49,935 nt of DNA, from assembly GCA_020851735.1 (NCBI GenBank), contig JADZCD010000013.1:1-49935 (forward strand). Direction: 5' to 3'. The DNA is from Phycisphaeraceae bacterium. GTDB taxonomy: Bacteria; Planctomycetota; Phycisphaerae; Phycisphaerales; Phycisphaeraceae. Below are positions 7,207-15,448 of the stretch, in pieces. The position numbers and the translations under genes were made by a program. How positions within the stretch are numbered: position 1 is the stretch's first letter; each line of letters starts with the position of its first letter. The notes beneath the pieces are model-generated. The model did not search any database, was not told where the DNA came from, and saw only the letters and a list, made by a program, of their open reading frames with translations.

Positions 7207-8415
7207 ATGCATGCCAAAGCGTCTTTAAAAGGCACGGCCGTCGTCGGTCAGTCCGGCGGGCCCACCGCGGTCATCAATCAGTCCCTCGTCGGCGTCGTCG
7301 AAGCCCTGCGCGGGCAACCGGGCGTGGACAAGATCCTCGGCGCCCATCACGCGGTCAAGGGCATCGTCAATGACGATTTCATCGAAATGCAGAACATCCC
7401 CCAGGACCGCTTAGAGCGCATCGCCCAGACGCCTTCCTCAGCCCTGGGTTCCAGCCGCGACAAGCCCGACGAATCCTACTGCAAGCGGATCTTTGAAGTT
7501 TTCGAAAAGAACAACGTCCGCTACTTCTTCTACATCGGCGGCAACGACTCCTCGGACACCTGCCGCATCGTCAACGAACTGGCCAAGACCGCCGGTTACG
7601 AATTGCGCGCCTTCCACGTGCCCAAGACCATCGACAACGACCTGGTCCACAACGACCACACCCCGGGCTTCGCCTCGGCGGCCAAGTTCGTCGCCCACGC
7701 CTTCATCGGCGACAACCTGGACAACCGCGCTCTGCCGGGCATCAAGATCAACATCATCATGGGCCGGCACGCCGGGTTCCTCACCGCCGCCAGCATCCTC
7801 GCCCGCCAGCACGCCGACGACGGCCCGCACCTGGTGTACGTGCCCGAAGCGGCCTTCGACATGGACCGTTTTGTCCGCGACGTCGAGGAGGTCTACAAGA
7901 AAAACGGGCGCTGCCTGATCGCCGTCAGCGAAGGCATCCACGACGCCAAGGGCACGCCCATCGCCACGCTGCTGGCCCAGCAGGTGGAAAAGGACGCTCA
8001 CGGCAACGTCCAGCTCTCGGGCACCGGCGCCCTGGGCGATTTCTTAAGCACCGCCATCAAAAAACACTTGGGCCCCAAGACCCGCGTGCGGGCCGACACC
8101 TTCGGGTATCTGCAGCGCTGCTTTGCCGGCTGCACTTCCTCGGTCGATGCCGAGGAAGCCCGCCAGGTCGGTCGCGAAGCCGCTCGGGCTGCCCTCTCGG
8201 GCAATCTGGACGGGTCGATCTCCATCCGCCGGGTGAACAACGATCCTTACCGCGTGGAATACAAGCTCATCGGCTTGGGCGACGTGGCCGCCAAGACCCG
8301 CGTCATGGACGCCAAATACATCCTCGGCGGTCGTGACATCGACAGCAGCTTCCTGGACTACCTCCGCCCGCTGGTGGGCAAACTGCCCGTCGTCGAGTCC
8401 CTGCGCTCCCACTAA
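7207..8415 (+). CDS. pfp: Diphosphate-dependent 6-phosphofructokinase
   Basis: Converts fructose 6-phosphate and PPi to fructose 1,6-bisphosphate, reversibly, in the cytoplasm; usable in glycolysis and gluconeogenesis. The 402-residue protein has the nucleotide-loop GQSGGPTAVINQS at the N-terminus, GGND at 111-114, PKTIDND at 139-145 and MGRHAG at 185-190. A Lys in the PKTIDND motif (Gly in ATP-dependent enzymes) and the GGND Asp mark the PPi-dependent group. GGGAG lies 9 nt before the ATG. It is probably monocistronic, with a terminator at 8448. Phosphoryl donor is inferred from these two motifs. Confidence 0.93.
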   Translation: MHAKASLKGTAVVGQSGGPTAVINQSLVGVVEALRGQPGVDKILGAHHAVKGIVNDDFIEMQNIPQDRLERIAQTPSSALGSSRDKPDESYCKRIFEVFEKNNVRYFFYIGGNDSSDTCRIVNELAKTAGYELRAFHVPKTIDNDLVHNDHTPGFASAAKFVAHAFIGDNLDNRALPGIKINIIMGRHAGFLTAASILARQHADDGPHLVYVPEAAFDMDRFVRDVEEVYKKNGRCLIAVSEGIHDAKGTPIATLLAQQVEKDAHGNVQLSGTGALGDFLSTAIKKHLGPKTRVRADTFGYLQRCFAGCTSSVDAEEARQVGREAARAALSGNLDGSISIRRVNNDPYRVEYKLIGLGDVAAKTRVMDAKYILGGRDIDSSFLDYLRPLVGKLPVVESLRSH

Positions 8416-8447
8416 GCAGCGGATGGAAAAACTTGCGGTTCCCCCAG

Positions 8448-8485
8448 GCCCAGGCATCGCTCCTCCGGGGCGCCTGGGCTTTATT
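8448..8485 (+). terminator. Rho-independent terminator of pfp
   Basis: Stem GCCCAGGC/GCCTGGGC (8448-8455 with 8472-8479), a C/G-rich 16-nt loop region, then TTTATT. Confidence 0.8.
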
Positions 8486-8553
8486 ACACCTTCATTGTTC
8501 TATCCGGGATATTGTCATACCCTTGGAACTCTGCCGCGCTACGGACCGCCGCT

Positions 8554-9132
8554 ATGTCGCAACTGCTCGCCCATCTGAATGATCACTTCCTGCTCTGGCC
8601 GCTGTTTATTTTCTGCGCCCGCGTGGCGGACGTCTCCATCGGCACCATGCGCACGATTTTCGTGGTGCGCGGACGCCGGCTGATCGCCGCGGGGTTGGGA
8701 TTCTTTGAAGTGATCATCTGGGTCACCGCCGTCTCCGGCGTGTTGCGCGATCAACCGGGCCTTTTAAAAATCCTCGCCTACGGGCTGGGCTTTGCCACCG
8801 GCAACATCACCGGCGTGTGGCTCGAACAACTATTGGCCATCGGCTACCAGCGGGTGATCTTCATCTCCCGCAGCCGCCACCACTCCGTGGCCTTTGGGTT
8901 GCGCCTGGCGGATTTTCCCGTCACCGAAATCCCCGCCCGCGGAAGCACCGGGCCCGTGGCCATGTGCTTTGTCATCGTCCCCCGCCGCCAGGCGCCCGAG
9001 GTCCTGCGCATCGCCCACGCGATCGACCCGGAAGTCTTCCTGGCTGTTGAAGACATCCGTCAAACCAGCCTAAGCCGCGACGTCGGGCCCTTTTCGCCCA
9101 CCGGCTGGCGGTCGGTGCTTAAAATGAAATAA
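8554..9132 (+). CDS. UPF0316 / DUF2179 membrane protein
   Basis: A 192-residue protein with three N-terminal membrane segments. The first contains PLFIFCARVADVSIGTMRTIFVVRG, here shortened: the key part is ARVADVSIGTMR, typical of UPF0316 (DUF5698). A soluble C-terminal DUF2179 domain follows, with SRHHSVAFGLRLADFPVTEI and AMCFVIVPRR. DUF2179 domains occur in YitT-type membrane proteins and probably sense a small ligand; function is unknown. The ATG at 8554 has no strong ribosome site. A TTG at 8512 in frame would add 14 residues. It seems to be a single-gene unit between the pfp terminator and the reductase. Confidence 0.82.
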   Translation: MSQLLAHLNDHFLLWPLFIFCARVADVSIGTMRTIFVVRGRRLIAAGLGFFEVIIWVTAVSGVLRDQPGLLKILAYGLGFATGNITGVWLEQLLAIGYQRVIFISRSRHHSVAFGLRLADFPVTEIPARGSTGPVAMCFVIVPRRQAPEVLRIAHAIDPEVFLAVEDIRQTSLSRDVGPFSPTGWRSVLKMK

Positions 9133-9198
9133 TCGACCGCTTGTTTGGCTAGTGGAAATGCTTTCCAACTGTACTCACCCACCCCAAGGAGTCTTCCC

Positions 9199-10149
9199 AT
9201 GCGCAAACTCAAGCTCGGCACCAGCGACGCCCAAGTCAGCGCCCTTTGCCTGGGCCTGATGAACTTCGGCACCCGCGACAGCCAGGAGCTTTCCTACCAG
9301 CTCCTGGACCAATACCTTCAGGCTGGCGGGTCGTTTCTCGATACCGCTAATTGCTACTCCTGGTGGAACCAGGGCGGCAAGGGCGGAGAAAGCGAAACCC
9401 TCTTAGGGCACTACCTCAAGGACCGCGGCAACCGCGACAAGCTCTTTATCGCCACCAAGGTCGGCTACACCTATCCGCCCGTGCCGACTTCCCTCAAAGC
9501 CCAGCTCATTATCGAAGAGTGCGAAAAGAGCCTCAGCCGCATGGGCATCGACTGCATCGATCTCTACTACGCCCACATCGACGACCGCGGCACGCCGCTG
9601 GAAGAATCCCTGGGCGCTTTCGACAAGCTGCACAAGGCCGGCAAGTTCCGTTACCTGGGCGCCAGCAATCTGATGGCCTGGCGCATGGAAGAAGCCCGCG
9701 CCATCAGCCAAGCCTCCGGCCAGATCGGGTTCTGCTGCATCCAGCAGCGTTTCACGTACCTGCGTCCGAACCCCAACGCCGACTTCAGCCTCCAGCGGCC
9801 GGTCACCACCGACCTCCTGGACTGGTGCGGGCAGCGCGGCCTGACCCTTTTGGCCTATTCGCCCCTGCTTGCCGGCGCTTACACCCGGCCCGACCGGTCC
9901 CCGGGCCCGCAATACGCCAGTCCCGACTCCGACGCCCGCCTGGCTGTGCTGCGCCAGGTGGCCAGCGAACTTAAAGCCACGCCCAATCAGGTGATCTACG
10001 CCTGGATGCTCGATCAGGCCTCGCCGGTCATCCCCCTCCTGGCCGTGGGCAACGCTAAGCAGATGAAGGAAAACCTGGATTCCTTAAACCTTAAACTCTC
10101 CCCCGACCAGCTTGAGCGCCTTAACCAAGCCGGCACCACAGCCAAATAG
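9199..10149 (+). CDS. Aldo/keto reductase
   Basis: A 316-residue cytoplasmic NADPH-type oxidoreductase. The catalytic tetrad is visible: Asp and Tyr in FLDTANCYSWW, Lys in FIATKVGY and His in DLYYAHIDD. The cofactor end shows LLAVGNAKQMKENL near the C-terminus, a variant of the AKR phosphate-binding segment. The closest pattern is the YajO/Tas-like branch of AKRs with GGxGxSE after the Tyr (GGKGGESE here). Substrate unknown; sugar aldehydes are plausible given the neighbouring carbohydrate genes. AAGGAG lies 7 nt before the ATG at 9199. Confidence 0.92.
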   Translation: MRKLKLGTSDAQVSALCLGLMNFGTRDSQELSYQLLDQYLQAGGSFLDTANCYSWWNQGGKGGESETLLGHYLKDRGNRDKLFIATKVGYTYPPVPTSLKAQLIIEECEKSLSRMGIDCIDLYYAHIDDRGTPLEESLGAFDKLHKAGKFRYLGASNLMAWRMEEARAISQASGQIGFCCIQQRFTYLRPNPNADFSLQRPVTTDLLDWCGQRGLTLLAYSPLLAGAYTRPDRSPGPQYASPDSDARLAVLRQVASELKATPNQVIYAWMLDQASPVIPLLAVGNAKQMKENLDSLNLKLSPDQLERLNQAGTTAK

Positions 10150-10350
10150 CCCCCTTGCGGCTCCAGAGGTATTTCCGGGAGGTGTCCGCGTTGGGGACGA
10201 CGCGGCCTACAAAAGGGACTTCCGGGGGGTCTTCCGGGGGTGTTCCGGGGGATTTCCGGGGGCGGGGGTTGCTCTTTGCAGGCCTTCTGGCAATAATAAT
10301 GGGCTCGCGATCAGTTTCCTTACAAGTCCTTTAGCATCCGAGGTATGGGT
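10150..10350. other. Intergenic region upstream of rpsU
   Basis: About 200 nt with no gene. It is dominated by repeat array F (10218-10269), and earlier there is a decayed unit TATTTCCGGGAGG (10168-10180). The rpsU promoter must lie here or overlap the array; I cannot place it. Confidence 0.5.
10218..10269. repeat. CCCCCGGAAG microrepeat array F (upstream of rpsU)
   Basis: Four G-rich units on the plus strand (ACTTCCGGGGGGT, CTTCCGGGGGTG, TTCCGGGGGAT, TTTCCGGGGGCGGGGG). The spacing of 11-13 nt is not a multiple of three, unlike the coding arrays. The last unit is the same CCCCCGCCCCCGGAA head on the other strand. Confidence 0.88.
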
Positions 10351-10563
10351 ATGACCATCCGAGTCAAGGCGCGCAACAACGAGTCCGCTGAACAGATCAT
10401 GCGGCGGTTCAAGAAGATGTGTGAAAAAGAAGGTCTGACCAAGGACATCAAGCGTCAGGCCTACTACGAAAAGCCCAGTGAGCGCCGCCGTCGGTCGTTC
10501 CGCAAGACCATCAAGCGTGCCCAGCAGTTGTCGGGCATCGGTCTGCCCACCAAGCCCGAGTGA
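10351..10563 (+). CDS. rpsU: 30S ribosomal protein S21
   Basis: A 70-residue basic protein with the S21 pattern: IRVKARNNESAEQIMRRFKK, a central EGLTKDIKRQAYYEKPSERRRR and a Lys/Arg-rich tail. S21 is a late-assembling small-subunit protein near the platform that influences mRNA start selection. GAGG at 10340-10343 is 7 nt before the ATG at 10351 and only 1 nt before the ATG at 10345, so I chose 10351. It is followed 145 nt later by rsfS, another ribosome-associated gene. Confidence 0.96.
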   Translation: MTIRVKARNNESAEQIMRRFKKMCEKEGLTKDIKRQAYYEKPSERRRRSFRKTIKRAQQLSGIGLPTKPE

Positions 10564-10708
10564 TCCGCCTTGTTCCTCCGTGGACACTGCCCCACTGTCG
10601 GACCCTTAAGGGGGCCAAGTTCTTCCTTATCTTCCCTGACGCACATCGCTCCGCCCCGTTTTTTGACTGGGGTGGCAGGTAGGTTTTTCCCTATCCTACG
10701 AGGCTGCC

Positions 10709-11179
10709 ATGCCCAAAAAACGCATTGATCCTTCACTGATCCTTGGCCCCGGCTCTGATGCCGATGCCTCCCGTGCCGCCCGCAAGCCGCGCGCCCGGGC
10801 TACGGACCCCAAGGAAGCCGCCCAGATCCTTAACTTCGCCGTGGAATCCGCCCGCCTGATCCATGATCTGCACGGCGAGGACATCCTGCTCTTAGACGTC
10901 CGCGGGTTGTCGGAGCTGACCGACTACGTCCTGATCGCCTCGGGCACCAGCGAACGGCAGATCCGCTCCCTGGCTGACGACATCGACGATTTAGCGGAAA
11001 AGACCGGCGTCGGCCGCCTCGGCCGCGAACTGGACGGCCCGGCTACCTGGGTCGTGCTGGATTTCGTGGACGTGGTGGTTCACCTTTTTGAGCCGGCCAC
11101 GCGAGCTCATTACGACCTGGAAATGCTTTGGGGCGACGCGGAAAAGCTCCCCTGGCGCAGGAATTCAAACCCCAGCTAA
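10709..11179 (+). CDS. rsfS: Ribosomal silencing factor RsfS
   Basis: RsfS binds protein uL14 on the large subunit and blocks subunit joining in starvation or stationary phase. The core is visible: DILLLDVRGLSELTDYVLIASG, SERQIRSLADDI, WVVLDFVDVVVHLFEP and a terminal YDLEMLWGDA. The 156-residue protein carries an Ala/Arg-rich N-terminal extension of about 35 residues beyond the usual start. GAGG lies 5 nt before the ATG. Its stop overlaps the stop of the convergent ATP-grasp gene by 4 nt. Confidence 0.95.
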   Translation: MPKKRIDPSLILGPGSDADASRAARKPRARATDPKEAAQILNFAVESARLIHDLHGEDILLLDVRGLSELTDYVLIASGTSERQIRSLADDIDDLAEKTGVGRLGRELDGPATWVVLDFVDVVVHLFEPATRAHYDLEMLWGDAEKLPWRRNSNPS

Positions 11180-12213
11180 AGGGCGATTGATCCTGCCACC
11201 GGCATCGTCTCCGGCTCGACCCTTCCATCCACTGCAAACCGCAACCGCTCCTCCCGCCAGGCCAGCGGCGCGTGCTCATCGACCAGCGCCATCGCCACGC
11301 TCTTGGTGCAAAGCTGCCGCAAGCCCAGATATGAAAGCGTCGGGCGGGCGTTGACTTCCAGCACCACGTCGTCGTCGGGATTCTCCGCCAGGATCAAGTC
11401 CGCCTCCACGAATCCGCGCAGACCCGCGATCCGTCCGATCACGTCCTCCGCCAGACCGTAAGCCCGCTCCACCAGATCCGCCCGCAAGGGCATGCGTCCG
11501 CCCCGATACGCCACTTTCCACTGGCCCTCAACGATCTGCTCGCACGCCCGCAGTCGCCGCCGCTTGCTTCCATGCACGATAAACGGCACGCTTACCGCCA
11601 TCCCCGGCACATAGAGCTGCGCCACCCAGTCCCGCCCGTAGGGCAGGCGGGCCAGGTCATCCTTGCCGCGCACAATGTAAACCTCTTCACAACCCGACCC
11701 CCGCCGCCGCTTGACCACCAGCGGCTGGTCCACCACCTCGTCGGCGCGCAGGCGCCAGGTCTCCGGCACCGCCGCTCCGCCGCCCCAGCCGGCCTTGCCT
11801 CCCCCGCGCGTTCCTTCGCGCAAAGTCTGGGCGAAGGTCAATTTGTCCGCGCAGAGCGCAATGGCGTCCGGGCGCGATCCTAACCGCCGCGCTCCAGCCG
11901 CCGTCAGCTTGGACGACCAGGTCTCCAGAATCTTGTCGAACTCCGGCGCGATCACCAGCGCCCAATCCGCCTCGGCTGCCAGTTGGTCGATCACCCCTTC
12001 GACGTTCGAATCCGCCTCGGACTTAAGCACCTGCGCCCCGTGCAGGGGTAATTCGATCCGCCAGTCCAGCGTGGTCATCACCTGGGCCCCGGCCTGCAGA
12101 AAATCCTCCACCACCACCTTCAGCATGGCCATCCCGCGCGTCACCAGACTCGCGTCCAACGGCTGCCGCAGCATGCCCCCGCCGCAAACGTGTTCGAATA
12201 CAAAAACACGCAT
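11176..12213 (-). CDS. ATP-grasp ligase, MfnD (tyramine-glutamate ligase)-like
   Basis: A 345-residue ATP-grasp protein. The N-terminus MRVFVFEHVCGGG resembles the MfnD-type ligases of methanofuran biosynthesis. The central region has PLVVKRRRGSGCEEVYIV (ATP clamp), and the C-terminal half has FVEADLILAEN and VVLEVNARPTLSYLGLR, where Glu and Asn are the Mg-ATP ligands. ATP-grasp enzymes form carbon-nitrogen bonds via acyl phosphates. Some Planctomycetota carry the methanopterin/methanofuran C1 pathway, so a cofactor role is plausible, but no other gene of that pathway is here. I chose ATG 12213 because AGGA precedes it; a GTG at 12243 would add 10 residues. A Gly-rich low-complexity stretch (GGGKAGWGGG) lies mid-protein. 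Confidence 0.75.
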   Translation of the reverse strand: MRVFVFEHVCGGGMLRQPLDASLVTRGMAMLKVVVEDFLQAGAQVMTTLDWRIELPLHGAQVLKSEADSNVEGVIDQLAAEADWALVIAPEFDKILETWSSKLTAAGARRLGSRPDAIALCADKLTFAQTLREGTRGGGKAGWGGGAAVPETWRLRADEVVDQPLVVKRRRGSGCEEVYIVRGKDDLARLPYGRDWVAQLYVPGMAVSVPFIVHGSKRRRLRACEQIVEGQWKVAYRGGRMPLRADLVERAYGLAEDVIGRIAGLRGFVEADLILAENPDDDVVLEVNARPTLSYLGLRQLCTKSVAMALVDEHAPLAWREERLRFAVDGRVEPETMPVAGSIAL

Positions 12214-12420
12214 GTTCCTGACCGCCTTCTTGGCCCTGCCCACGCAACGCCCGATATTCCCTGCCCTTGTCTGTTTCCAAAACCTTCCGCCGGCGATTCT
12301 AGAGCCCTCAAGCCGAACCTGCCATTTCGCTGCCTCCCCTCAGATTGGTTTATTAAGCCGGCATCGCCAGCCCGATATCATTTCAAGCCGACCTGGACCG
12401 GCCCTTATCGGAGACCTCCC

Positions 12421-13794
12421 GTGAGTTTCACCGCTTTACTTCCCGTCATCCTATCCACGACCCTCCTGGCCGCTCCCGGCGTCCCCCAGTTTCCGCCAGC
12501 CGGCCCGGCCACACCTCCCGCCCCTGCTCGTCCTCGTCCCGCGGCCGATGAAGCGCCTGCCGCGCGGGCGTATCTGCAAACGTGGGAAGAGACACTTAAG
12601 CGCATGGAGTCCACCCTCCCGGCCATCACCGCAGCCGCCCAGCTCGCTCTTGATCCCCTGCTGGACGGCGCCACGCTGCAAACCTTCGGCGATCCCACCC
12701 TGGAGGCTGAACTGGGCAATCGCCCCGGCAGCTTGGATCTGTTTCCCGACCCTGACGCCGCCGTGCAAGCTTCAAAACCAAGAAGACCACCCGTGGTGAT
12801 CTACGCCCTTGGTCTGGCCCGCGGCAACGACCCCGCCCCGGCTGACCTGATCCAAAAACAACTGCATAACGCCCGGCAGCTTCGCGACCGCGGCTCCATC
12901 GTGGTGGCGATCGCATCCTTGGCGCAATTGCGTGACCTGAACCTGGTGGAACAAGCTGAGCAATCCGTCTCCGCGCTCCTGGATAACTGCGTGCCGGCCG
13001 ACGACCGCGCCTATGCCGGCCAAGCCAAAGGCCGCCTGCCTTCCCTCGCCCCGCTGGCTGACGCCGTCACCGCCTGGCTGTTTGAACTGGAGCTCTACGC
13101 CGCGTCCGTGCGCCAAAACTCGCCCTTGCCGATCTATCGCCTGCCCAAAAAAGCTCCGCACGCCGACGCGAGACCAGCCCCGGTTCAGGCCCCCACGTCG
13201 CAGCCTGCCTCCGAATTGCCGCCTGGGTTTCTGAGCCGCGCGTATCTGCACGCTGTTCATCAAACGCTGCGCGATCTGGGCACCACCAGCTGGATCGACC
13301 TGGCCCGCACCGCCCGCCGCGCTTCCGGCACGCTGGTGGACGGGCACCGCGTCTTTGTCGTGACCATTCCCGCCTTTCCCGCGGCTTCGTTGCGATATCC
13401 CTTGACCAACGAACCGTCCCTCTACCTGCGTCTGGACGCCGCCACCAAAGAAGAAGATGGTCCTACGGATGATGACTTCGCCCTCGCGCTGGGCACGGAC
13501 GAAACGCCCGGCTCAGCGGATTGGGGTTGTCCGGAGTTAATCCGCCAGGCCGGCCGACCTGCCTGCTGGGTCACCGCCGCCGCCGGCCGCGAAGCAGGCA
13601 ATCGTTTCCTGCAACGTCGGGAAATCCGCCTGGATCCCTGCTGGCCCTACGGCGATCGCCTCGTCCGCTTGCCCGGCTCACCCAAAGCCCTGGCTCCCGC
13701 CAGCGGACTGTTTGCGCAAACCATCCTCAACCTCATTTCCGCCCAAGTCGAGGCTGACCTGCGTAACGCCCCTCGCCCCCGCCCCCGCAAGTAA
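12421..13794 (+). CDS. Exported protein of unknown function (possible degenerate SIS-like fold)
   Basis: I do not recognise this gene with confidence. A GTG start preceded by GGAG gives 457 residues, with an N-terminal signal-like helix (FTALLPVILSTTLLAAPGV) and a Pro/Ala-rich linker. Two later segments, VVIYALGLARGNDPAP...RQLRDRGSIVVAIASLAQL and WIDLARTARRASGTLVDGHRVFVVTIPAF, have the helix-loop-strand spacing of sugar isomerase (SIS) domains, but key Gly/Ser phosphate loops are unclear. It lies alone, divergent from the ATP-grasp gene. Codon use matches the neighbours, and no frame damage is visible. Exported and substrate-binding is the most I would claim. Confidence 0.6.
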   Translation: MSFTALLPVILSTTLLAAPGVPQFPPAGPATPPAPARPRPAADEAPAARAYLQTWEETLKRMESTLPAITAAAQLALDPLLDGATLQTFGDPTLEAELGNRPGSLDLFPDPDAAVQASKPRRPPVVIYALGLARGNDPAPADLIQKQLHNARQLRDRGSIVVAIASLAQLRDLNLVEQAEQSVSALLDNCVPADDRAYAGQAKGRLPSLAPLADAVTAWLFELELYAASVRQNSPLPIYRLPKKAPHADARPAPVQAPTSQPASELPPGFLSRAYLHAVHQTLRDLGTTSWIDLARTARRASGTLVDGHRVFVVTIPAFPAASLRYPLTNEPSLYLRLDAATKEEDGPTDDDFALALGTDETPGSADWGCPELIRQAGRPACWVTAAAGREAGNRFLQRREIRLDPCWPYGDRLVRLPGSPKALAPASGLFAQTILNLISAQVEADLRNAPRPRPRK

Positions 13795-14055
13795 CGCCCC
13801 GCTCGACGGCATCGCGTTGCCCGTACCGCCATCGCCCTTACAATCCCTACACCTTGCCCATCTGTCGCCACCGCGAAAGTCCTTCCACAATCACCGCGAA
13901 TCCGAAGGACATTAAGCTTTCTGTTAATCATTTTTGTTATCCAGGCCGATGTTCATCTTTGATTTCCGGCAACCTGGTTTGGGGGGGGAGCCGGACTCAA
14001 CCGTAGTGCCCCCTATGCTTGGACCCTGTGTTCTTCCGGGCTATTGGCCGACGCT
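13795..14055. other. Intergenic region before the PilZ gene
   Basis: About 260 nt. Short frames here are not protein-like. A run of nine G residues lies near 13980, and AT-rich sequence at 13915-13945 could hold a promoter. Nothing else seen. Confidence 0.4.
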
Positions 14056-14652
14056 ATGGCTGTCTCCACCAACGAACTGCATCCGATCAGTCTCTGGGAC
14101 CTGTCTCTGGGGCAGGTTCTGCACGGCAATCTGTGCGATAAGAACGGCAAGATTGTCCTGCCGGCCGGCTGTCGTCTGGGCGAAACCGAATACAACGCCC
14201 TGCGCCAGCAGAAGCTGTTCGTGGGCAACGACTGGTTTAAGAAAGCTTCCTCGCCCCCCGCGACAGCTGAACCTCAAAAAATCATTCAGGACCTGGGCAA
14301 ACAGCACACCCAGCAGGCCAGCCCCAACGACCGCCGCGAGCACAAACGCTTTCCCTGGTCCGTCGCGCTGACCATGCAACTGGAGGAATCCGGTGGAAAT
14401 CACCGGCGAATTGAGGTCACCACCCTCAATATCTCCGTCGGCGGTTTCGCCTTCACTTACCGCCAGTTCATCCACCCCGGCACCATCGTCTTCGCACGCT
14501 TTGAAACCCTGCCCGACAAGCCCGTTCTCAAGGGCGTGGTCCGCAGCTGCGCTCCCATCGGCGGCATGCAGCATCGCATCGGCGTCCAGTTCCTGGAGAA
14601 TACCCACCAGGCTGAAACTCCAGACAATCCGCCCAAGAACCCCTCTGCTTGA
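14056..14652 (+). CDS. PilZ domain protein with N-terminal DUF3391-like segment
   Basis: A 198-residue cytoplasmic protein. The C-terminal half is a PilZ domain, a cyclic-di-GMP receptor: RREHKRFPW (the RxxxR loop) at about residue 95, then TTLNISVGGFAF ((D/N)xSxxG motif) and a terminal GVQFLE. The first 60 residues read LWDLSLGQVLHGNLCDKNGKIVLPAG, which resembles the N-terminal domain often placed before HD-GYP phosphodiesterases. So this looks like a c-di-GMP sensor with a partner-binding module. The ATG at 14056 has no clear ribosome site. Neighbours give no operon. Confidence 0.85.
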   Translation: MAVSTNELHPISLWDLSLGQVLHGNLCDKNGKIVLPAGCRLGETEYNALRQQKLFVGNDWFKKASSPPATAEPQKIIQDLGKQHTQQASPNDRREHKRFPWSVALTMQLEESGGNHRRIEVTTLNISVGGFAFTYRQFIHPGTIVFARFETLPDKPVLKGVVRSCAPIGGMQHRIGVQFLENTHQAETPDNPPKNPSA

Positions 14653-14738
14653 CCGCTCCCTTCCAGGCCGCAGGGCCTGATCCTTCTCCTTCCCCCAGAC
14701 ATTGAGCTAAAATAAGACTCCCTCTGCGAGTAATTCCC

Positions 14739-15362
14739 ATGCTCGGCAGCAAGTCTTATCCATGGCCGCTGGCGCTTGCCGGAGCCCTGCTGCTTTCTCT
14801 GCCCACGCTAGGGGCCTTGATCACCCCACTCCTGTCCCAAGCCGCTGCGGCGCCCCGATATCTTGATGGCTCATCCGGAGATCCTCCCATGACACTTACC
14901 AGTTCCGCCTTTGCTCAAGGCCAACCCATTCCCAAACGCCACACCGGCGAGGGCGAGGATTCCTCCCCTCCTTTAGCCTGGAGCAATCTGCCGGCCGCCA
15001 CCAAGGAACTGGCCCTGATCGTCGACGATCCCGACGCCCCGTCGCCTCAGCCCTGGGTCCACTGGGTCGTCTACAAGCTTTCGCCCGAGCTAACCTCTCT
15101 AAAGCCCGGCCTGCCCCGCAAGGCGGAGCTGGTCGACCCGCCCGGCGCCCGCCAGGGCACCAACTCCTGGCCCAACGACAACCTGGGCTATCGCGGGCCC
15201 ATGCCCCCCAAGGGCCACGGCGTACACCGTTATTTCTTCCGCCTCTACGCGCTCGATCAGCCGCTGGATTTGCCCCCCCGCGCTACCAAGGACACGCTCT
15301 TGGACGCCATGAAAGGGCACATCCTCGCCGAAGCTGAACTGATGGGCACCTACCAGCGCTAA
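14739..15362 (+). CDS. YbhB/YbcL family PEBP (Raf kinase inhibitor-like) protein, exported
   Basis: A 207-residue phosphatidylethanolamine-binding-like protein. A signal peptide spans about residues 1-38 (hydrophobic core LALAGALLLSLPTLGALI, Ala-rich cleavage region). The mature part carries ALIVDDPDAPSPQPWVHWVVY (DPDxP and HW motifs) and the GYRGPMPPKGHGVHRYFF signature of the anion-binding pocket. Bacterial members are periplasmic or cytoplasmic with no settled role. TAAAAT at 14708-14713 could be its -10 box. It is monocistronic by spacing. Confidence 0.93.
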   Translation: MLGSKSYPWPLALAGALLLSLPTLGALITPLLSQAAAAPRYLDGSSGDPPMTLTSSAFAQGQPIPKRHTGEGEDSSPPLAWSNLPAATKELALIVDDPDAPSPQPWVHWVVYKLSPELTSLKPGLPRKAELVDPPGARQGTNSWPNDNLGYRGPMPPKGHGVHRYFFRLYALDQPLDLPPRATKDTLLDAMKGHILAEAELMGTYQR

Positions 15363-15448
15363 ATCGTCACGCCCCAGCTTTGGATTCGTCCGCCCGGCAG
15401 ACACAGGAGTAGAATACCCTCTCCGGTCCTGTGGCTATTGGATCTTGC

